A stretch of 64,000 nt of DNA from Chryseobacterium joostei (lineage in GTDB: Bacteria; Bacteroidota; Bacteroidia; Flavobacteriales; Weeksellaceae). The number at the start of each line of letters is the position of its first letter. The first letter of the stretch is position 1. Under the pieces are notes generated by a model, which was given only the letters and a program-made list of their open reading frames with translations, did no database searches and was not told the origin of the DNA. The stretch lies in the NCBI RefSeq assembly GCF_003815775.1, contig NZ_CP033926.1:2480001-2544000 (forward strand), read 5' to 3'. The translations under genes were made by a program, and so were the position numbers. Of this stretch, positions 54,062-63,502 are shown piece by piece.

Positions 54062-54808
54062 ATGAAGCATATATTCATCATTTTATTTTCTTTTATGCTC
54101 TTGAATTGTAGTTCTCAACATGCTGAGAAGTTCAGGGCAAAGGAAATTTATAAATCCGAGAATCTGATTATTACCCAAATTTCTGAAAACTCATTTATCC
54201 ACACTTCTTTTAAACAAACCAATGACTTCGGAAATGTTCCCTGCAATGGCCTCATCGTTAAAAACAACGACGAAACAATTGTTTTTGACACTCCAACTAA
54301 TGACAAAGATTCTGAAGAATTGATACAATGGATTACCGGAACACTTCACTCTAAGATCAACGCTGTTATCCCCACTCATTTTCATGATGACAGTATGGGC
54401 GGGCTACAGGCATTTCACAATCATAACATTCCCTCCTATTCATATTCTAAAACCATTGAGCTTGGAAAGGAAAATAATTTTGTGGTTCCCAAAAACAGCT
54501 TTAATAATTTCATAACTTTAAAAGTAGGTAATGAAGAAGTGATTGCAAAGTTTTTCGGAGAAGGACACACAAGGGATAATACTGTTGGTTACTTTCCAAG
54601 CGAAAATATTTTGTTTGGAGGGTGTTTGTTAAAGGAATTAGAAGCCAGCAAGGGATATTTGGGAGACGCCAATGTTTCAGCGTGGTCCAGTACTGTTGAA
54701 AAAGTAAAAAAAGAGTATCCCAATGTAAAAATTGTAATTCCCGGACACGGGGAGTATGGAGATAAAAAATTACTTGATTATACCATTAAGTTATTTAAAA
54801 CTCCATAA
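54062..54808 (+). CDS. Subclass B1 metallo-beta-lactamase, lipoprotein
   Basis: This 248-residue enzyme hydrolyses beta-lactams, including carbapenems, by family expectation. All six zinc ligands of subclass B1 are visible: HFHDD in PTHFHDDSMGG (two His and Asp), the His in GEGHTRDN, the Cys in FGGCLLK and the His in IPGHGEYG. The start at 54062 gives MKHIFIILFSFMLLNC, a lipoprotein signal. A longer TTG frame is unlikely. Chromosomal B1 enzymes are widespread in Chryseobacterium and relatives, but this one differs from the IND sequence as I recall it, so I give no allele name. Confidence 0.92.
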   Translation: MKHIFIILFSFMLLNCSSQHAEKFRAKEIYKSENLIITQISENSFIHTSFKQTNDFGNVPCNGLIVKNNDETIVFDTPTNDKDSEELIQWITGTLHSKINAVIPTHFHDDSMGGLQAFHNHNIPSYSYSKTIELGKENNFVVPKNSFNNFITLKVGNEEVIAKFFGEGHTRDNTVGYFPSENILFGGCLLKELEASKGYLGDANVSAWSSTVEKVKKEYPNVKIVIPGHGEYGDKKLLDYTIKLFKTP

Positions 54809-54971
54809 GAAAATGGTTGTGAAAAGAGAAATTTTTGTGCTCTGTAGCCATTTTTCACATTAACTTCTTTAAAAATACAATATCTGAGAAGTTTTCTATT
54901 GAGGGAATGATTTTAGCTATCCTCAATATTGTCTAAAGACTAAAAAAATAGACTACCATAAAAAAACTTAA

Positions 54972-55928
54972 ATGAAGAACATACAAAGAGAAGACATTCA
55001 AATCCTTAACCGGCACAGCGATCTGAGCGAAAAAGATATCACCGAAATTCTTACAAATAACGTTTACAGCAGTAAAGATGCCTGGCAGAAGTTTCTTCGG
55101 TTTTTTCTTATCAGTCTTGGAATTGGCTTTACGGTATCCGGAATTATTTTCTTCTTTGCCTATAACTGGGCAGAGTTACCAAAATTTGCAAAGTTAGGAT
55201 TAACAGAAGCATTAGTAATCGCAACAACTGGACTGGTTTTACTACCCAAAATTAACATCAACATCCGGAATATTATTCTCACCGGAGCCTCAGCCCTCGT
55301 GGGAGTTTTATTTGCAGTATTTGGGCAGATTTATCAAACCGGAGCTGATGCCTATGATTTCTTTCTGGCATGGACTATTTTTATAACGCTCTGGGTACTC
55401 ATATCAGATTTTGCTCCTTTATGGCTTCTTTATGTGGCTTTAATTAATACCACTCTGGTTTTATATTCCCAACAAGTAGCAAAAGACTGGGATACCATAG
55501 ATCTAAACCTCTTGCTTTTTGCACTCAATACAGTCATTTTGATTGGTTCTCTTCTTATTTCTCACTATAAAAAAGCAGTAAATATTCCCAATTGGTTTAC
55601 TAACATCCTGTCTCTGGCTGTCGTTAGTATATCCACTTTCGGAATCTCTGTAGGAATTATGGATAGAAATGAAACATCATTATATCTTTTATGCTTACTG
55701 AGTGCTGGCGTATATGCCTTGGGGATCTGGTATGGCTTTAAAACCAAAAACAGCTTTTATTTTGCCATTATTCCACTTAGCATTGTTATTATTATTTGTT
55801 CATTACTCTTCCGTATAGCAGATAATGAATTTGTATTTCTCCTGGTTTGCCTTTTTGTAATTGTGAGCATTACCTTCATTATTAAAAATCTGATGGACCT
55901 TCAAAAAAAATGGAAAAATGAGAAATAA
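54972..55928 (+). CDS. DUF2157 domain-containing membrane protein
   Basis: This 318-residue protein has a short cytosolic N-terminus (about residues 1-40, containing LSEKDITEILTNNVYSS) followed by about ten hydrophobic segments (IGFTVSGIIFFFAYNWAELP is typical of DUF2157). The function is unknown. It overlaps the DUF4401 gene by 11 bases, forming a three-gene operon with it and a GDYXXLXY protein, a set that is conserved as a unit in many bacteria. Confidence 0.9.
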   Translation: MKNIQREDIQILNRHSDLSEKDITEILTNNVYSSKDAWQKFLRFFLISLGIGFTVSGIIFFFAYNWAELPKFAKLGLTEALVIATTGLVLLPKININIRNIILTGASALVGVLFAVFGQIYQTGADAYDFFLAWTIFITLWVLISDFAPLWLLYVALINTTLVLYSQQVAKDWDTIDLNLLLFALNTVILIGSLLISHYKKAVNIPNWFTNILSLAVVSISTFGISVGIMDRNETSLYLLCLLSAGVYALGIWYGFKTKNSFYFAIIPLSIVIIICSLLFRIADNEFVFLLVCLFVIVSITFIIKNLMDLQKKWKNEK

Positions 55929-56985
55929 GGAAAATATAAAAAATTTACTGGATGATCTTCGTACGACAAACAGTAGAGAAATTCATTTTGATGAAGAAGC
56001 CATTATTGCGGCTTATCAGGAAAAAAGCACTGACCATCAGCCATTATCCGTCAAAATATTATCTATTTTCGGAGGGATAATGGCCTGTCTTGCATTTTTA
56101 GGCTTTATTTTTATTGCCCAAATCTTCGATTCTCAAATAGGACTTACCCTACTTGGAGTGATCTGTATTGCAGGATCCGCCTTTATCAGCAGGCTATCAA
56201 AAAAAACAATCATGGATACCTTGAGTGTCTCCTTTTTTGTTACAGGGTTCGCTCTTCTTGGCTTCGGCCTTTCCAAAGATGAAAATATCATCTATATTGT
56301 ATTTATAATCTTGGCATTATGTACATTATTTTTTGTACAGAGCTATATCCTTTCCTTTATTTCAGTATTGATTATTAACGGATGTATTATAGCATTTGCA
56401 GCAGACAATAATATGTATAGCCTGTCTTATATTATTATCGCATTACAAGCCATTGCCACTACTTTTCTGTTTTTACAGGAAGCAAAAATCATAACAAAGA
56501 ACAGAACGTTCTCCAAATTGTATGATCCGGTTAGGACAGGAATGGCATTTTCATTCCTATCTACACTTGCATCTCTGAGTTTGGAATCTCTTGTTCCCGC
56601 GCCCGTTGTTTACAACTGCATCTCTTCGGTTGTTATCGTTATGGCTATTCTTTATGTGGTAACGCTTTTATTCAAAACTTTACATATTACCAATACAACA
56701 CACAAGAGCATTATTTATGTTCTTACTGTTTTACTTCTATCACCAACCTTATTAACGCCTACTATATCAGGAGCTATTCTTATTATTTTATTAAGCTTTT
56801 TTGTTAATTACAGAACCGGATTTGCTTTAGCCATTATTGCCTTGGTCTACTTTCTTGGAAAGTTTTACTATGACCTTCATTTTACATTGTTAACCAAATC
56901 AATACTCCTGTTCATCTCCGGAGTGATTTTTCTGGCAATTTATTTCTTCACCCATAAAAAACTGACAGCAGATGAAAAAATATAA
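55918..56985 (+). CDS. DUF4401 domain-containing membrane protein
   Basis: This 355-residue polytopic protein with about ten transmembrane segments is identified as DUF4401 by its position between DUF2157 and GDYXXLXY genes and its N-terminal layout. It overlaps both neighbours (11 and 14 bases). The function is unknown. Confidence 0.85.
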   Translation: MRNKENIKNLLDDLRTTNSREIHFDEEAIIAAYQEKSTDHQPLSVKILSIFGGIMACLAFLGFIFIAQIFDSQIGLTLLGVICIAGSAFISRLSKKTIMDTLSVSFFVTGFALLGFGLSKDENIIYIVFIILALCTLFFVQSYILSFISVLIINGCIIAFAADNNMYSLSYIIIALQAIATTFLFLQEAKIITKNRTFSKLYDPVRTGMAFSFLSTLASLSLESLVPAPVVYNCISSVVIVMAILYVVTLLFKTLHITNTTHKSIIYVLTVLLLSPTLLTPTISGAILIILLSFFVNYRTGFALAIIALVYFLGKFYYDLHFTLLTKSILLFISGVIFLAIYFFTHKKLTADEKI

Positions 56986-57460
56986 ATGGATTATCATACT
57001 CTTAAATCTGGTCCTGTTGCTGGTATATTTCAACTATTCGGTAGCAGAAAAAGAGACATTACTAAAGGATGGACAACATGTTTTATTAAAACTGGCTCCC
57101 GTTGATCCCCGCTCATTGATGCAGGGCGACTATATGAGTCTGAGATATGATATTTCAAGAAATATAGATGCCGAAAAGATTCCCAAACGTGGCTATTGTG
57201 TTGTAACGCTTGATACAAAAGGAATTGCCCAGGCCGTAAGATTTCAAAAAGATCCAACACCCCTGAAAGCAGGAGAGCATCTGATCAAGTATACTTCACC
57301 CAACCAATGGAGCATTAATATTGGGGCAGAATCTTTCTTTTTTCAGGAGGGGCATGCAGAAAAATATGAAAAAGCAGCTTACGGAGGAATAAGAACTGAT
57401 AAAAATGGAAACAGTTTATTAGTAGGGCTCTATGACGAGCAATTAAAACAAATTAAATAA
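56972..57460 (+). CDS. GDYXXLXY domain-containing protein
   Basis: This 162-residue protein has an N-terminal transmembrane anchor (about residues 5-23) and the name-giving motif in PVDPRSLMQGDYMSLRYDI near residue 55. It is the last gene of the DUF2157-DUF4401 operon, and a very strong terminator follows. The function is unknown. Association with the two membrane proteins suggests an envelope complex. Confidence 0.9.
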   Translation: MKKYKWIIILLNLVLLLVYFNYSVAEKETLLKDGQHVLLKLAPVDPRSLMQGDYMSLRYDISRNIDAEKIPKRGYCVVTLDTKGIAQAVRFQKDPTPLKAGEHLIKYTSPNQWSINIGAESFFFQEGHAEKYEKAAYGGIRTDKNGNSLLVGLYDEQLKQIK

Positions 57461-57483
57461 AGCAATCCCTTTTACAAAATTAT

Positions 57484-57530
57484 AAACCTCTGCTATTGAT
57501 TGAATACAAAACAATAGCAGAGGTTTTTAT
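57484..57530 (+). terminator. Terminator after the DUF2157 operon
   Basis: A 15-bp perfect stem (AAACCTCTGCTATTG/CAATAGCAGAGGTTT) is followed by TTATATTC. Confidence 0.9.
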
Positions 57531-57659
57531 ATTCATTGATAAAAAAATCAAAGAATCTTCTTCATATCAAAAAACTTCCCGAAATTAGCGGCCTGTGCAT
57601 TAAATTTATTCAATGAAATAAAAATTTAAATTAAAACATACAGCAAAACTTAGTATAAG

Positions 57660-57781
57660 TTTTCTTCGGGGCAGGGTGAAATTCCCTACCGGCGGTTACA
57701 GTCCGCGACTCCTTTCTTTTGAAAGGACTGATTTGGTGAAATTCCAAAACCGACAGTTAAAGTCTGGATGGGAGAAGAAAA
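57660..57781 (+). promoter_or_regulatory. FMN riboswitch (RFN element)
   Basis: The conserved blocks of the FMN aptamer are all present in order: GGGGCAGGGTGAAATTCCCT, ACCGGCGGT, AGTCCGCGAC, a variable hairpin (TCCTTTCTTTTGAAAGGA), GGTGAAATTCC, ACCGACAGT, AGTCTGGATGGGAGAAG. P1 is closed by TTTTCTTC (57660) and GAAGAAAA (57774). It lies 94 bases before ribB and should lower ribB expression when FMN is high. A hairpin AAGAGTCC/GGATTCTT (about 57795-57814) in the downstream region may belong to the expression platform. Confidence 0.97.
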
Positions 57782-57875
57782 TGAAACGAACAGTAAGAGT
57801 CCTTACGGATTCTTGTTGTGACGTATTTCATTTCCATGTACCGAAGACTATTTTAACTTTTAAAAGTAAAATAAC

Positions 57876-58523
57876 ATGGAAAAATTATTAGAACAATTCG
57901 GAGCTACCTCCAAAGAACGTGTAGAAAAAGCACTTTCAACATTACAACAGGGAAAAGGCATTCTTTTAGTAGATGATGAAAATCGTGAAAACGAAGGCGA
58001 TATCATCTTTCCCGCATCCACTATTACAGAAAAGGACATGGCACTTTTGATCCGCGAATGCAGTGGCATCGTTTGTTTATGTATTTCCGAGGAAAAAAGT
58101 AAGCACCTCAACCTGCGTCCAATGGTGGAAAACAACAATTCAAAAAATCAAACAGCATTTACCATTACGATTGAAGCTAAAGAAGGAGTGGAATCCGGTG
58201 TTTCAGCAAAAGATCGTGTAACAACCATCAGAACAGCAATAGCAGCCAATGCTCAGGCAGAGCATATTGCCAGCCCTGGACATGTTTTCCCTTTGATCGC
58301 CAAAAAAGGCGGAGTCTTTGAAAGACGTGGACATACTGAGGGGAGTGTAGATCTTGTAAAAATGGCAAATCTTGGTGATGATGCCGTACTTTGTGAGCTA
58401 ACCAATGAGGATGGCTCCATGGCAAGACTTCCGGAAATTGTAGATTTTGCCATCAAGAAAGGAATGAGTGTCGTTACCATTGAAGACATTCATGCTTACC
58501 GCAAAATGATCATGAGCAACTAA
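57876..58523 (+). CDS. ribB: 3,4-dihydroxy-2-butanone-4-phosphate synthase
   Basis: This enzyme (215 residues) makes the four-carbon precursor of riboflavin from ribulose 5-phosphate. The acidic metal and substrate motif [10 protein letters not shown] is near residue 30; SGVSAKDR and [20 protein letters not shown] follow. It is the stand-alone form without a GTP cyclohydrolase II domain, so ribA is elsewhere. Control by the upstream FMN riboswitch is expected. A perfect terminator follows. Confidence 0.97.
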   Translation: MEKLLEQFGATSKERVEKALSTLQQGKGILLVDDENRENEGDIIFPASTITEKDMALLIRECSGIVCLCISEEKSKHLNLRPMVENNNSKNQTAFTITIEAKEGVESGVSAKDRVTTIRTAIAANAQAEHIASPGHVFPLIAKKGGVFERRGHTEGSVDLVKMANLGDDAVLCELTNEDGSMARLPEIVDFAIKKGMSVVTIEDIHAYRKMIMSN

Positions 58524-58544
58524 ACGTATATATTTAATGCACAG

Positions 58545-58580
58545 AACAGCCGTCCAATAACTTCGGACGGCTGTTTTTTC
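58545..58580. terminator. Terminator between ribB and the TonB-dependent receptor gene
   Basis: The 11-bp stem AACAGCCGTCC/GGACGGCTGTT is followed by six T residues. It serves ribB and possibly the convergent receptor gene. Confidence 0.92.
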
Positions 58581-58598
58581 AATATAAAATCTATTAAT

Positions 58599-60683
58599 TT
58601 AAAAAGTAGCAGCTGGTGCTGTTTCATTATTTAATTTTCTCTGAATTTCAGTTTTCTTTCCTTTTGAAAAATCATAGCTTATCCCCAATACAAACATTGA
58701 TTTATTATTCATGATTTGAGTATGAACCTTATAATCTACCAAGCTTTCCGGTAAACTCTTCGTTTTATATTCAGAAGGCATCCCCATCCAGTACATTCCG
58801 GTGGAAAGCGTCCAGTTTTTATTTTTATAGCTTACAAAAATATTATTCTGATTCTCATTGGTATTGAGAAATGCTCCATTAAGGCTATACGTTGGAATAT
58901 TGAACTGATACTGAAGAGAAAAAGCCTTATATTCTGAAGACAGCACAAAATAATTCCCCAGATAATCATTCTTGATTAATGCCCCCTTACTTGTTCTTAC
59001 CGTTTCAGAAGTAGGAACCAATACTGCTTTTATGACAAGCAGACTATTTCCAAAGGGCTTATAAGATCCTGTAAGCTGTACTCCATACCTTTGTCCGCTT
59101 TTTCCGTTCTCATAAGTCAACGCGTAACCTCCCAATTCATTATCCTGAACATAATATTGGTTGATTACCCGATCTGTATAGCGGTAAAATAAAGCAGCAT
59201 TGAAATCAAAATACTTATTATTAAAAGAATAAGTCAGATTATTAGAAAACATCTGTTGTGATTTCAGAAAAGGATTTCCTCTTTGTACAATATTAGGAGC
59301 CAACTGTACTACATTACTGCTTAACGCATTACTTAAAGGACTTATCGGACTGTAGCTTCCCGTGAAACGAATGCTCTGATTATTTTTCAACTGATACCCT
59401 AAAACAACTTTGGGAGTAAAGCTCCATTCATCAAAAATATTTTCAGCACTCTTATTATGGATATTGGTAAGCCCAGCTCCAACACGATAACTGAATTGAT
59501 TTATTTTCCCTGAAAACTCTGTATAAAAATATTGCTCCAAATAAGTAACGCTATATTGGGAATACCCTGTCAGATTATTCAGATCATTAGAAATAGAAGA
59601 TCTTGAAATACGATACCCTGATGATAATCTCCCACTCTTAAAATCATGAACATGAGCAAGTTCCCCAACCACACTCGTTTGCTTTGCTTTCAGCATCATA
59701 TCATTATCATATACTGAAAGCCCGGATGATACAATCCATTCTTTAGCGGTTTCTGAAGTATTAGTAGTGTAATGAGATCCCACTACATTAATGCTTAGCT
59801 CATCTTTCTCACCAATCTTTTTAGAATAATACAAGTCCAATTTTGGGATCACATAATCTGAACCATTATTTTTAAACATAGCATGCGATTCACTAAGATT
59901 ATCTTCCGTGAAAACACTTTGTCCAACCCCTTTTGAAAATCTGCTGAAAATATCCATGTTTAATTTTGCCTGAAAAGCATAATCATCCGGAACAAGCCTG
60001 GTATATCGTAGCGCTATATTCTGAAAAGTATAACCAAAATGATCTTTCCTGTTCTCATCCGAACGGTAATGATTTCCATTCAACTGATAATCATAAATAC
60101 TATTTACGCGTCTGTCATTATAGTCTCTAAGGTTTAGGGAATATTCTAATCCGAAGTTATTTTTTCCTTTGGTATAATTGGCATAGGCAGAGCCATTAAC
60201 AAACCCTGTATCTAAAGCAGAAAATACATCAGCCCCGAAAACATACCCTGTTTCCGTAGATTTTGTCAGAATATTAATTACCGTATCTACCCTCGTTGCC
60301 CATCGCGCCGGTGGAATATCATAATACTCAACTTTCACCACTTCACTGGGTGCCACACTTCGAACTTGCAAATCTGTAGCTTCAACTCCATTGATTAAAA
60401 ATAATGTAGTTCCTCCCTTTGTGCTGGTAATCGTATTTGAAACAGGATCCAATTGTAGCTCTGGAAGTGTACGAAGTAAATCTTTTGCATAGCGTGCTCT
60501 TTCCAAAGCTTCTTTATCAAAGGTATAAACCGCTTTATCCGCAAACTGTTTTTTTCTTTGTGACTTTAAAATAACCTCCTGAATTTCCTTTGTTGCTAAA
60601 GTATCAGTAGAGTCATTTTTCTTTTCCTGCGCAAATATGAATGTTCCACAAAGAAAGCATATGGTATATATCATTTTTTTCAT
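58599..60683 (-). CDS. Outer-membrane beta-barrel TonB-dependent receptor
   Basis: This 694-residue receptor has a signal peptide ending FIFAQ, a short TonB-box-like region with KEIQEVILKSQRKKQ, a plug domain (DLLRTLPELQLDP, TTLFLINGVEATDLQ) and a C-terminal barrel of the OMP_b-brl_3 type. The N-terminal carboxypeptidase-like domain seen in many relatives is missing. The C-terminus does not end in an aromatic residue, unlike most barrels but as in some of this group. The substrate is unknown. No SusD partner is present. Confidence 0.9.
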   Translation of the reverse strand: MKKMIYTICFLCGTFIFAQEKKNDSTDTLATKEIQEVILKSQRKKQFADKAVYTFDKEALERARYAKDLLRTLPELQLDPVSNTITSTKGGTTLFLINGVEATDLQVRSVAPSEVVKVEYYDIPPARWATRVDTVINILTKSTETGYVFGADVFSALDTGFVNGSAYANYTKGKNNFGLEYSLNLRDYNDRRVNSIYDYQLNGNHYRSDENRKDHFGYTFQNIALRYTRLVPDDYAFQAKLNMDIFSRFSKGVGQSVFTEDNLSESHAMFKNNGSDYVIPKLDLYYSKKIGEKDELSINVVGSHYTTNTSETAKEWIVSSGLSVYDNDMMLKAKQTSVVGELAHVHDFKSGRLSSGYRISRSSISNDLNNLTGYSQYSVTYLEQYFYTEFSGKINQFSYRVGAGLTNIHNKSAENIFDEWSFTPKVVLGYQLKNNQSIRFTGSYSPISPLSNALSSNVVQLAPNIVQRGNPFLKSQQMFSNNLTYSFNNKYFDFNAALFYRYTDRVINQYYVQDNELGGYALTYENGKSGQRYGVQLTGSYKPFGNSLLVIKAVLVPTSETVRTSKGALIKNDYLGNYFVLSSEYKAFSLQYQFNIPTYSLNGAFLNTNENQNNIFVSYKNKNWTLSTGMYWMGMPSEYKTKSLPESLVDYKVHTQIMNNKSMFVLGISYDFSKGKKTEIQRKLNNETAPAATF

Positions 60684-60849
60684 ATCAGAAATGGAATTAT
60701 ACTTTTAGGACAATCAATTACTGATGTATATTACATTTACTCTTTCTGACATTTAAAAAAATTCAAATATTTTTATCAAAATTCAAATTATTATGTTAAA
60801 TTCATCTCGCTTTTTGCTGATATCTTTTAACATCACAAAATATAATGCT

Positions 60850-61602
60850 ATGAAAAAATTAGTCACACTCACTCCATTTTTATTGTTTTCTGCAATGGGT
60901 GCGCAGGAAATTGAAAATAGTTCGGCAGAGAAAATGAATATCATTAAGACCAATGTTACCGCTTATGCGTTCCGAAATATTAATCTCACCTATGAAAGAG
61001 CGATCAACCAGTGGTTTTCGGTAAATGTAGGCTTCGGAACAATGCCTGAGGGAAAAGTGCCTTTCATCAATGCTTTTTTGAAAGATGAGGATGAAAAAAG
61101 ATTTCAAAACCTCAAAGTAAAAGCCACCAATTTTACGATAGAACCAAGATTTTACATTGGAAAAGGATATGGAAAAGGATTTTATTTTGCACCTTATTAT
61201 CGATATTCTGATGTATCTTCCAATACTTTTGATTTTTATTACGACTACAATGGTCCTGGGAATGTTACCTATCAAATTCCTCTTAAAGGCCAGGGAAATA
61301 CCAATGGAAACAGTGGTGGTCTAATGGTAGGGGTACAATTCTTTCTTACCAAAAACCAAAACCTTGTCCTGGATTTCTGGATTGCCGGTGCTCACTACGG
61401 AAGTGGAAAAGGTGATTTTACAATGACCAGCGACTACGTTTTGACTCCCGACATGCAGTCACAACTCAAAAAAGAAATAGAAAATCTTGATATTCCATTT
61501 GTAAAATATACCGTGGAAACCAATGCCAATGGTGCCAAAATAAAAGTAGACGGGCCATGGGCTGGTTTTAGAAGCGGGCTTTCCATTGGATATAGATTTT
61601 AA
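60850..61602 (+). CDS. DUF3575 domain-containing outer-membrane protein
   Basis: This 250-residue protein has a signal peptide (MKKLVTLTPFLLFSAMGAQ) and a barrel-like domain with VTAYAFRNINLTYERAIN near residue 40 and the C-terminal FRSGLSIGYRF, as in DUF3575. The ATG at 60850 is chosen over one 19 codons upstream because it starts the signal peptide. It is divergent from the TonB-dependent receptor gene, and the function is unknown. Confidence 0.82.
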   Translation: MKKLVTLTPFLLFSAMGAQEIENSSAEKMNIIKTNVTAYAFRNINLTYERAINQWFSVNVGFGTMPEGKVPFINAFLKDEDEKRFQNLKVKATNFTIEPRFYIGKGYGKGFYFAPYYRYSDVSSNTFDFYYDYNGPGNVTYQIPLKGQGNTNGNSGGLMVGVQFFLTKNQNLVLDFWIAGAHYGSGKGDFTMTSDYVLTPDMQSQLKKEIENLDIPFVKYTVETNANGAKIKVDGPWAGFRSGLSIGYRF

Positions 61603-61623
61603 AAATTACAACCTTATAATATT

Positions 61624-61657
61624 AAACCGTTCTTTTTCAGAGTGGTTTATTTTTTTC
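61624..61657 (+). terminator. Terminator after DUF3575 gene
   Basis: Imperfect stem AAACCGTTCT/AGAGTGGTTT followed by ATTTTTTT. Confidence 0.75.
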
Positions 61658-61711
61658 TAAAAGTTGTATTTTAGATGCCATTATTACAGATTTTTCCGAA
61701 AAATAATAAAT

Positions 61712-63004
61712 ATGAATTCATCCTCCATTACCACCAGCCAAAGAATCAAAGCCATCATAGGCGGATCCATCGGAAATCTTGTAGAATGGTATGACTGGTA
61801 TGCCTATGCAGCCTTTGCAATTTATTTTTCTAACTCTTTTTTTCCGGATTCAGACCTCAATGCACAACTCATGAATACCGCGGGTATATTTGCAGTCGGC
61901 TTTCTTATGAGACCCATTGGCGGATGGATGTTTGGGAGTATTGCCGATAAAATTGGAAGAAAAAGAGCGATGACGCTTTCCGTATTGTTGATGTCTTTCG
62001 GCTCGTTGCTTATTGCCCTTACGCCCACCTATAAATCAATAGGGATTTTGGCACCGGCATTATTACTGCTTGCCAGATTACTTCAGGGATTGAGCGTAGG
62101 TGGTGAATATGGAGTTTCAGCCACTTACCTCAGCGAGATGGCTACTCAGGACAGAAGAGGATTCTACTCAAGCTTTCAGTATGTAACATTAATTGGTGGA
62201 CAGCTTATTGCTTTGGGAATTCAGCTTATTTTACAAAAACTATTGTTGACTGAAGCTCAGCTTGAAGATTGGGGATGGAGAATTCCTTTTGTGATTGGAG
62301 CAATGCTTTCTATTATTGCATTATATCTTAGAGCCAATCTTCATGAGACAGAAGCCTTTGAGAACAAGAAAAAAGTCAGTGACGAGAAAAAAGGAACGGT
62401 AAAAGAACTTCTGAAGCACCCAAGAGCTTTACTTACTGTTGTTGGGCTAACCCTGGGTGGTACTCTTGCCTTTTACACCTATACCACTTACATGCAGAAA
62501 TTTTTGGTTAATACTGTTCATCTTACCAAGGAAGAATCTACATTAATTTCATTTATATCTTTATTCATATTCGCTTGTCTTCAGCCTGTTTTTGGAGGAT
62601 TATCTGATAAAATCGGAAGACGCCCGCTCCTTTTGGGCTTTGGTATTCTGGGAACTTTATGTACGGTTCCGCTTTTGACTGCATTAAGTACTACAACCTC
62701 AATGTGGAGTGCTTTTTTCCTTATCATGGCGGCATTAATCATTGTAAGCGGCTACACTTCCATCAATGCTGTGGTAAAGGCAGAACTTTTTCCGTCCGAG
62801 ATCCGCGCTTTGGGGGTAGGACTTCCCTATGCCATTACGGTGGCTGTTTTTGGAGGAACGGCAGAATATATTGCTCTTTGGTTTAAAAAAATTGGTTCTG
62901 AAGAATATTTCTATTGGTACATTACAGGTTGTATCTTATTTTCCCTTGTGGTATATATGGGAATGAAAGACACAAAAAAGACCTCCACATTGGATAAGGA
63001 TTAA
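61712..63004 (+). CDS. MFS transporter, metabolite:H+ symporter (KgtP-like) family
   Basis: This 430-residue transporter has twelve predicted transmembrane segments. The N-terminal GGSIGNLVEWYDWYAYAAF, the loop FGSIADKIGRKRAMTLSVLL, LARLLQGLSVGGEYGVS and the second-half GLSDKIGRRPLL are typical of the MHS family that includes alpha-ketoglutarate permease. Start 61712 (MNSSSITTSQ) is used, because an upstream extension of 16 codons is not conserved-looking. It is monocistronic, with a terminator at 63021-63062. The substrate is probably a carboxylate or related metabolite. Confidence 0.93.
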   Translation: MNSSSITTSQRIKAIIGGSIGNLVEWYDWYAYAAFAIYFSNSFFPDSDLNAQLMNTAGIFAVGFLMRPIGGWMFGSIADKIGRKRAMTLSVLLMSFGSLLIALTPTYKSIGILAPALLLLARLLQGLSVGGEYGVSATYLSEMATQDRRGFYSSFQYVTLIGGQLIALGIQLILQKLLLTEAQLEDWGWRIPFVIGAMLSIIALYLRANLHETEAFENKKKVSDEKKGTVKELLKHPRALLTVVGLTLGGTLAFYTYTTYMQKFLVNTVHLTKEESTLISFISLFIFACLQPVFGGLSDKIGRRPLLLGFGILGTLCTVPLLTALSTTTSMWSAFFLIMAALIIVSGYTSINAVVKAELFPSEIRALGVGLPYAITVAVFGGTAEYIALWFKKIGSEEYFYWYITGCILFSLVVYMGMKDTKKTSTLDKD

Positions 63005-63020
63005 GCCATTAACTATATAA

Positions 63021-63062
63021 AAAACGAGCGCTACAGAAAATCTGTGGCGCTCGTTGTATTTT
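63021..63062. terminator. Bidirectional terminator after the MFS gene
   Basis: A 14-bp stem (ACGAGCGCTACAGA and complement, one G-T pair) lies between convergent genes, with A- and T-rich flanks. Confidence 0.9.
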
Positions 63063-63277
63063 TAATGATAAGCTTGTTTAAATTTTTCTATCATACTGTC
63101 CAGATTATGACGCTGGACATACACACTTTTTACCTCTTCATACCTTGGAGATTTGTAGAAAACCTCATGGAAATCCATACTTCCATTTCCTACTTTTACA
63201 ACTTTCTGTACTTCGATATTCAACTTCTTCAATTCGTCTTTAAAGACTTTAAATTCATCTTGGATGCTACTACTCAT
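63062..63277 (-). CDS. Hypothetical protein, 71 aa
   Basis: This small, charged, probably coiled-coil protein (SIQDEFKVFKDELKKLNIEV) continues into a C-terminal part with MDFHEVFYKSPRYEEVKSVY. No family is recognised. It has an ATG start, normal composition and a terminator directly after its stop, so it looks real. Confidence 0.65.
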   Translation of the reverse strand: MSSSIQDEFKVFKDELKKLNIEVQKVVKVGNGSMDFHEVFYKSPRYEEVKSVYVQRHNLDSMIEKFKQAYH

Positions 63278-63502
63278 TTATATTTTGGGATTTAATTAAA
63301 AACTACTATTCACATTGGGCACCCTCCCAACACTAGGGGTAGTGTCTCAAATTCCGAATAAAGTTAGTAAATTTATTAACACAAAGTAACACTTTGATAA
63401 TATTTTATTATTTTTTTTACAAATAGTCAGTCAATATTATTTGATTAATACATATTCCGTATTTTTAAACTGTCGAAAAATTGTAACAACGCTATACAAA
63501 CC

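Noticed and set aside
57676..57891. 71-codon open frame over the FMN riboswitch
   Set aside because: It coincides with the conserved aptamer sequence and overlaps the start of ribB in another frame, so the RNA element explains the sequence.
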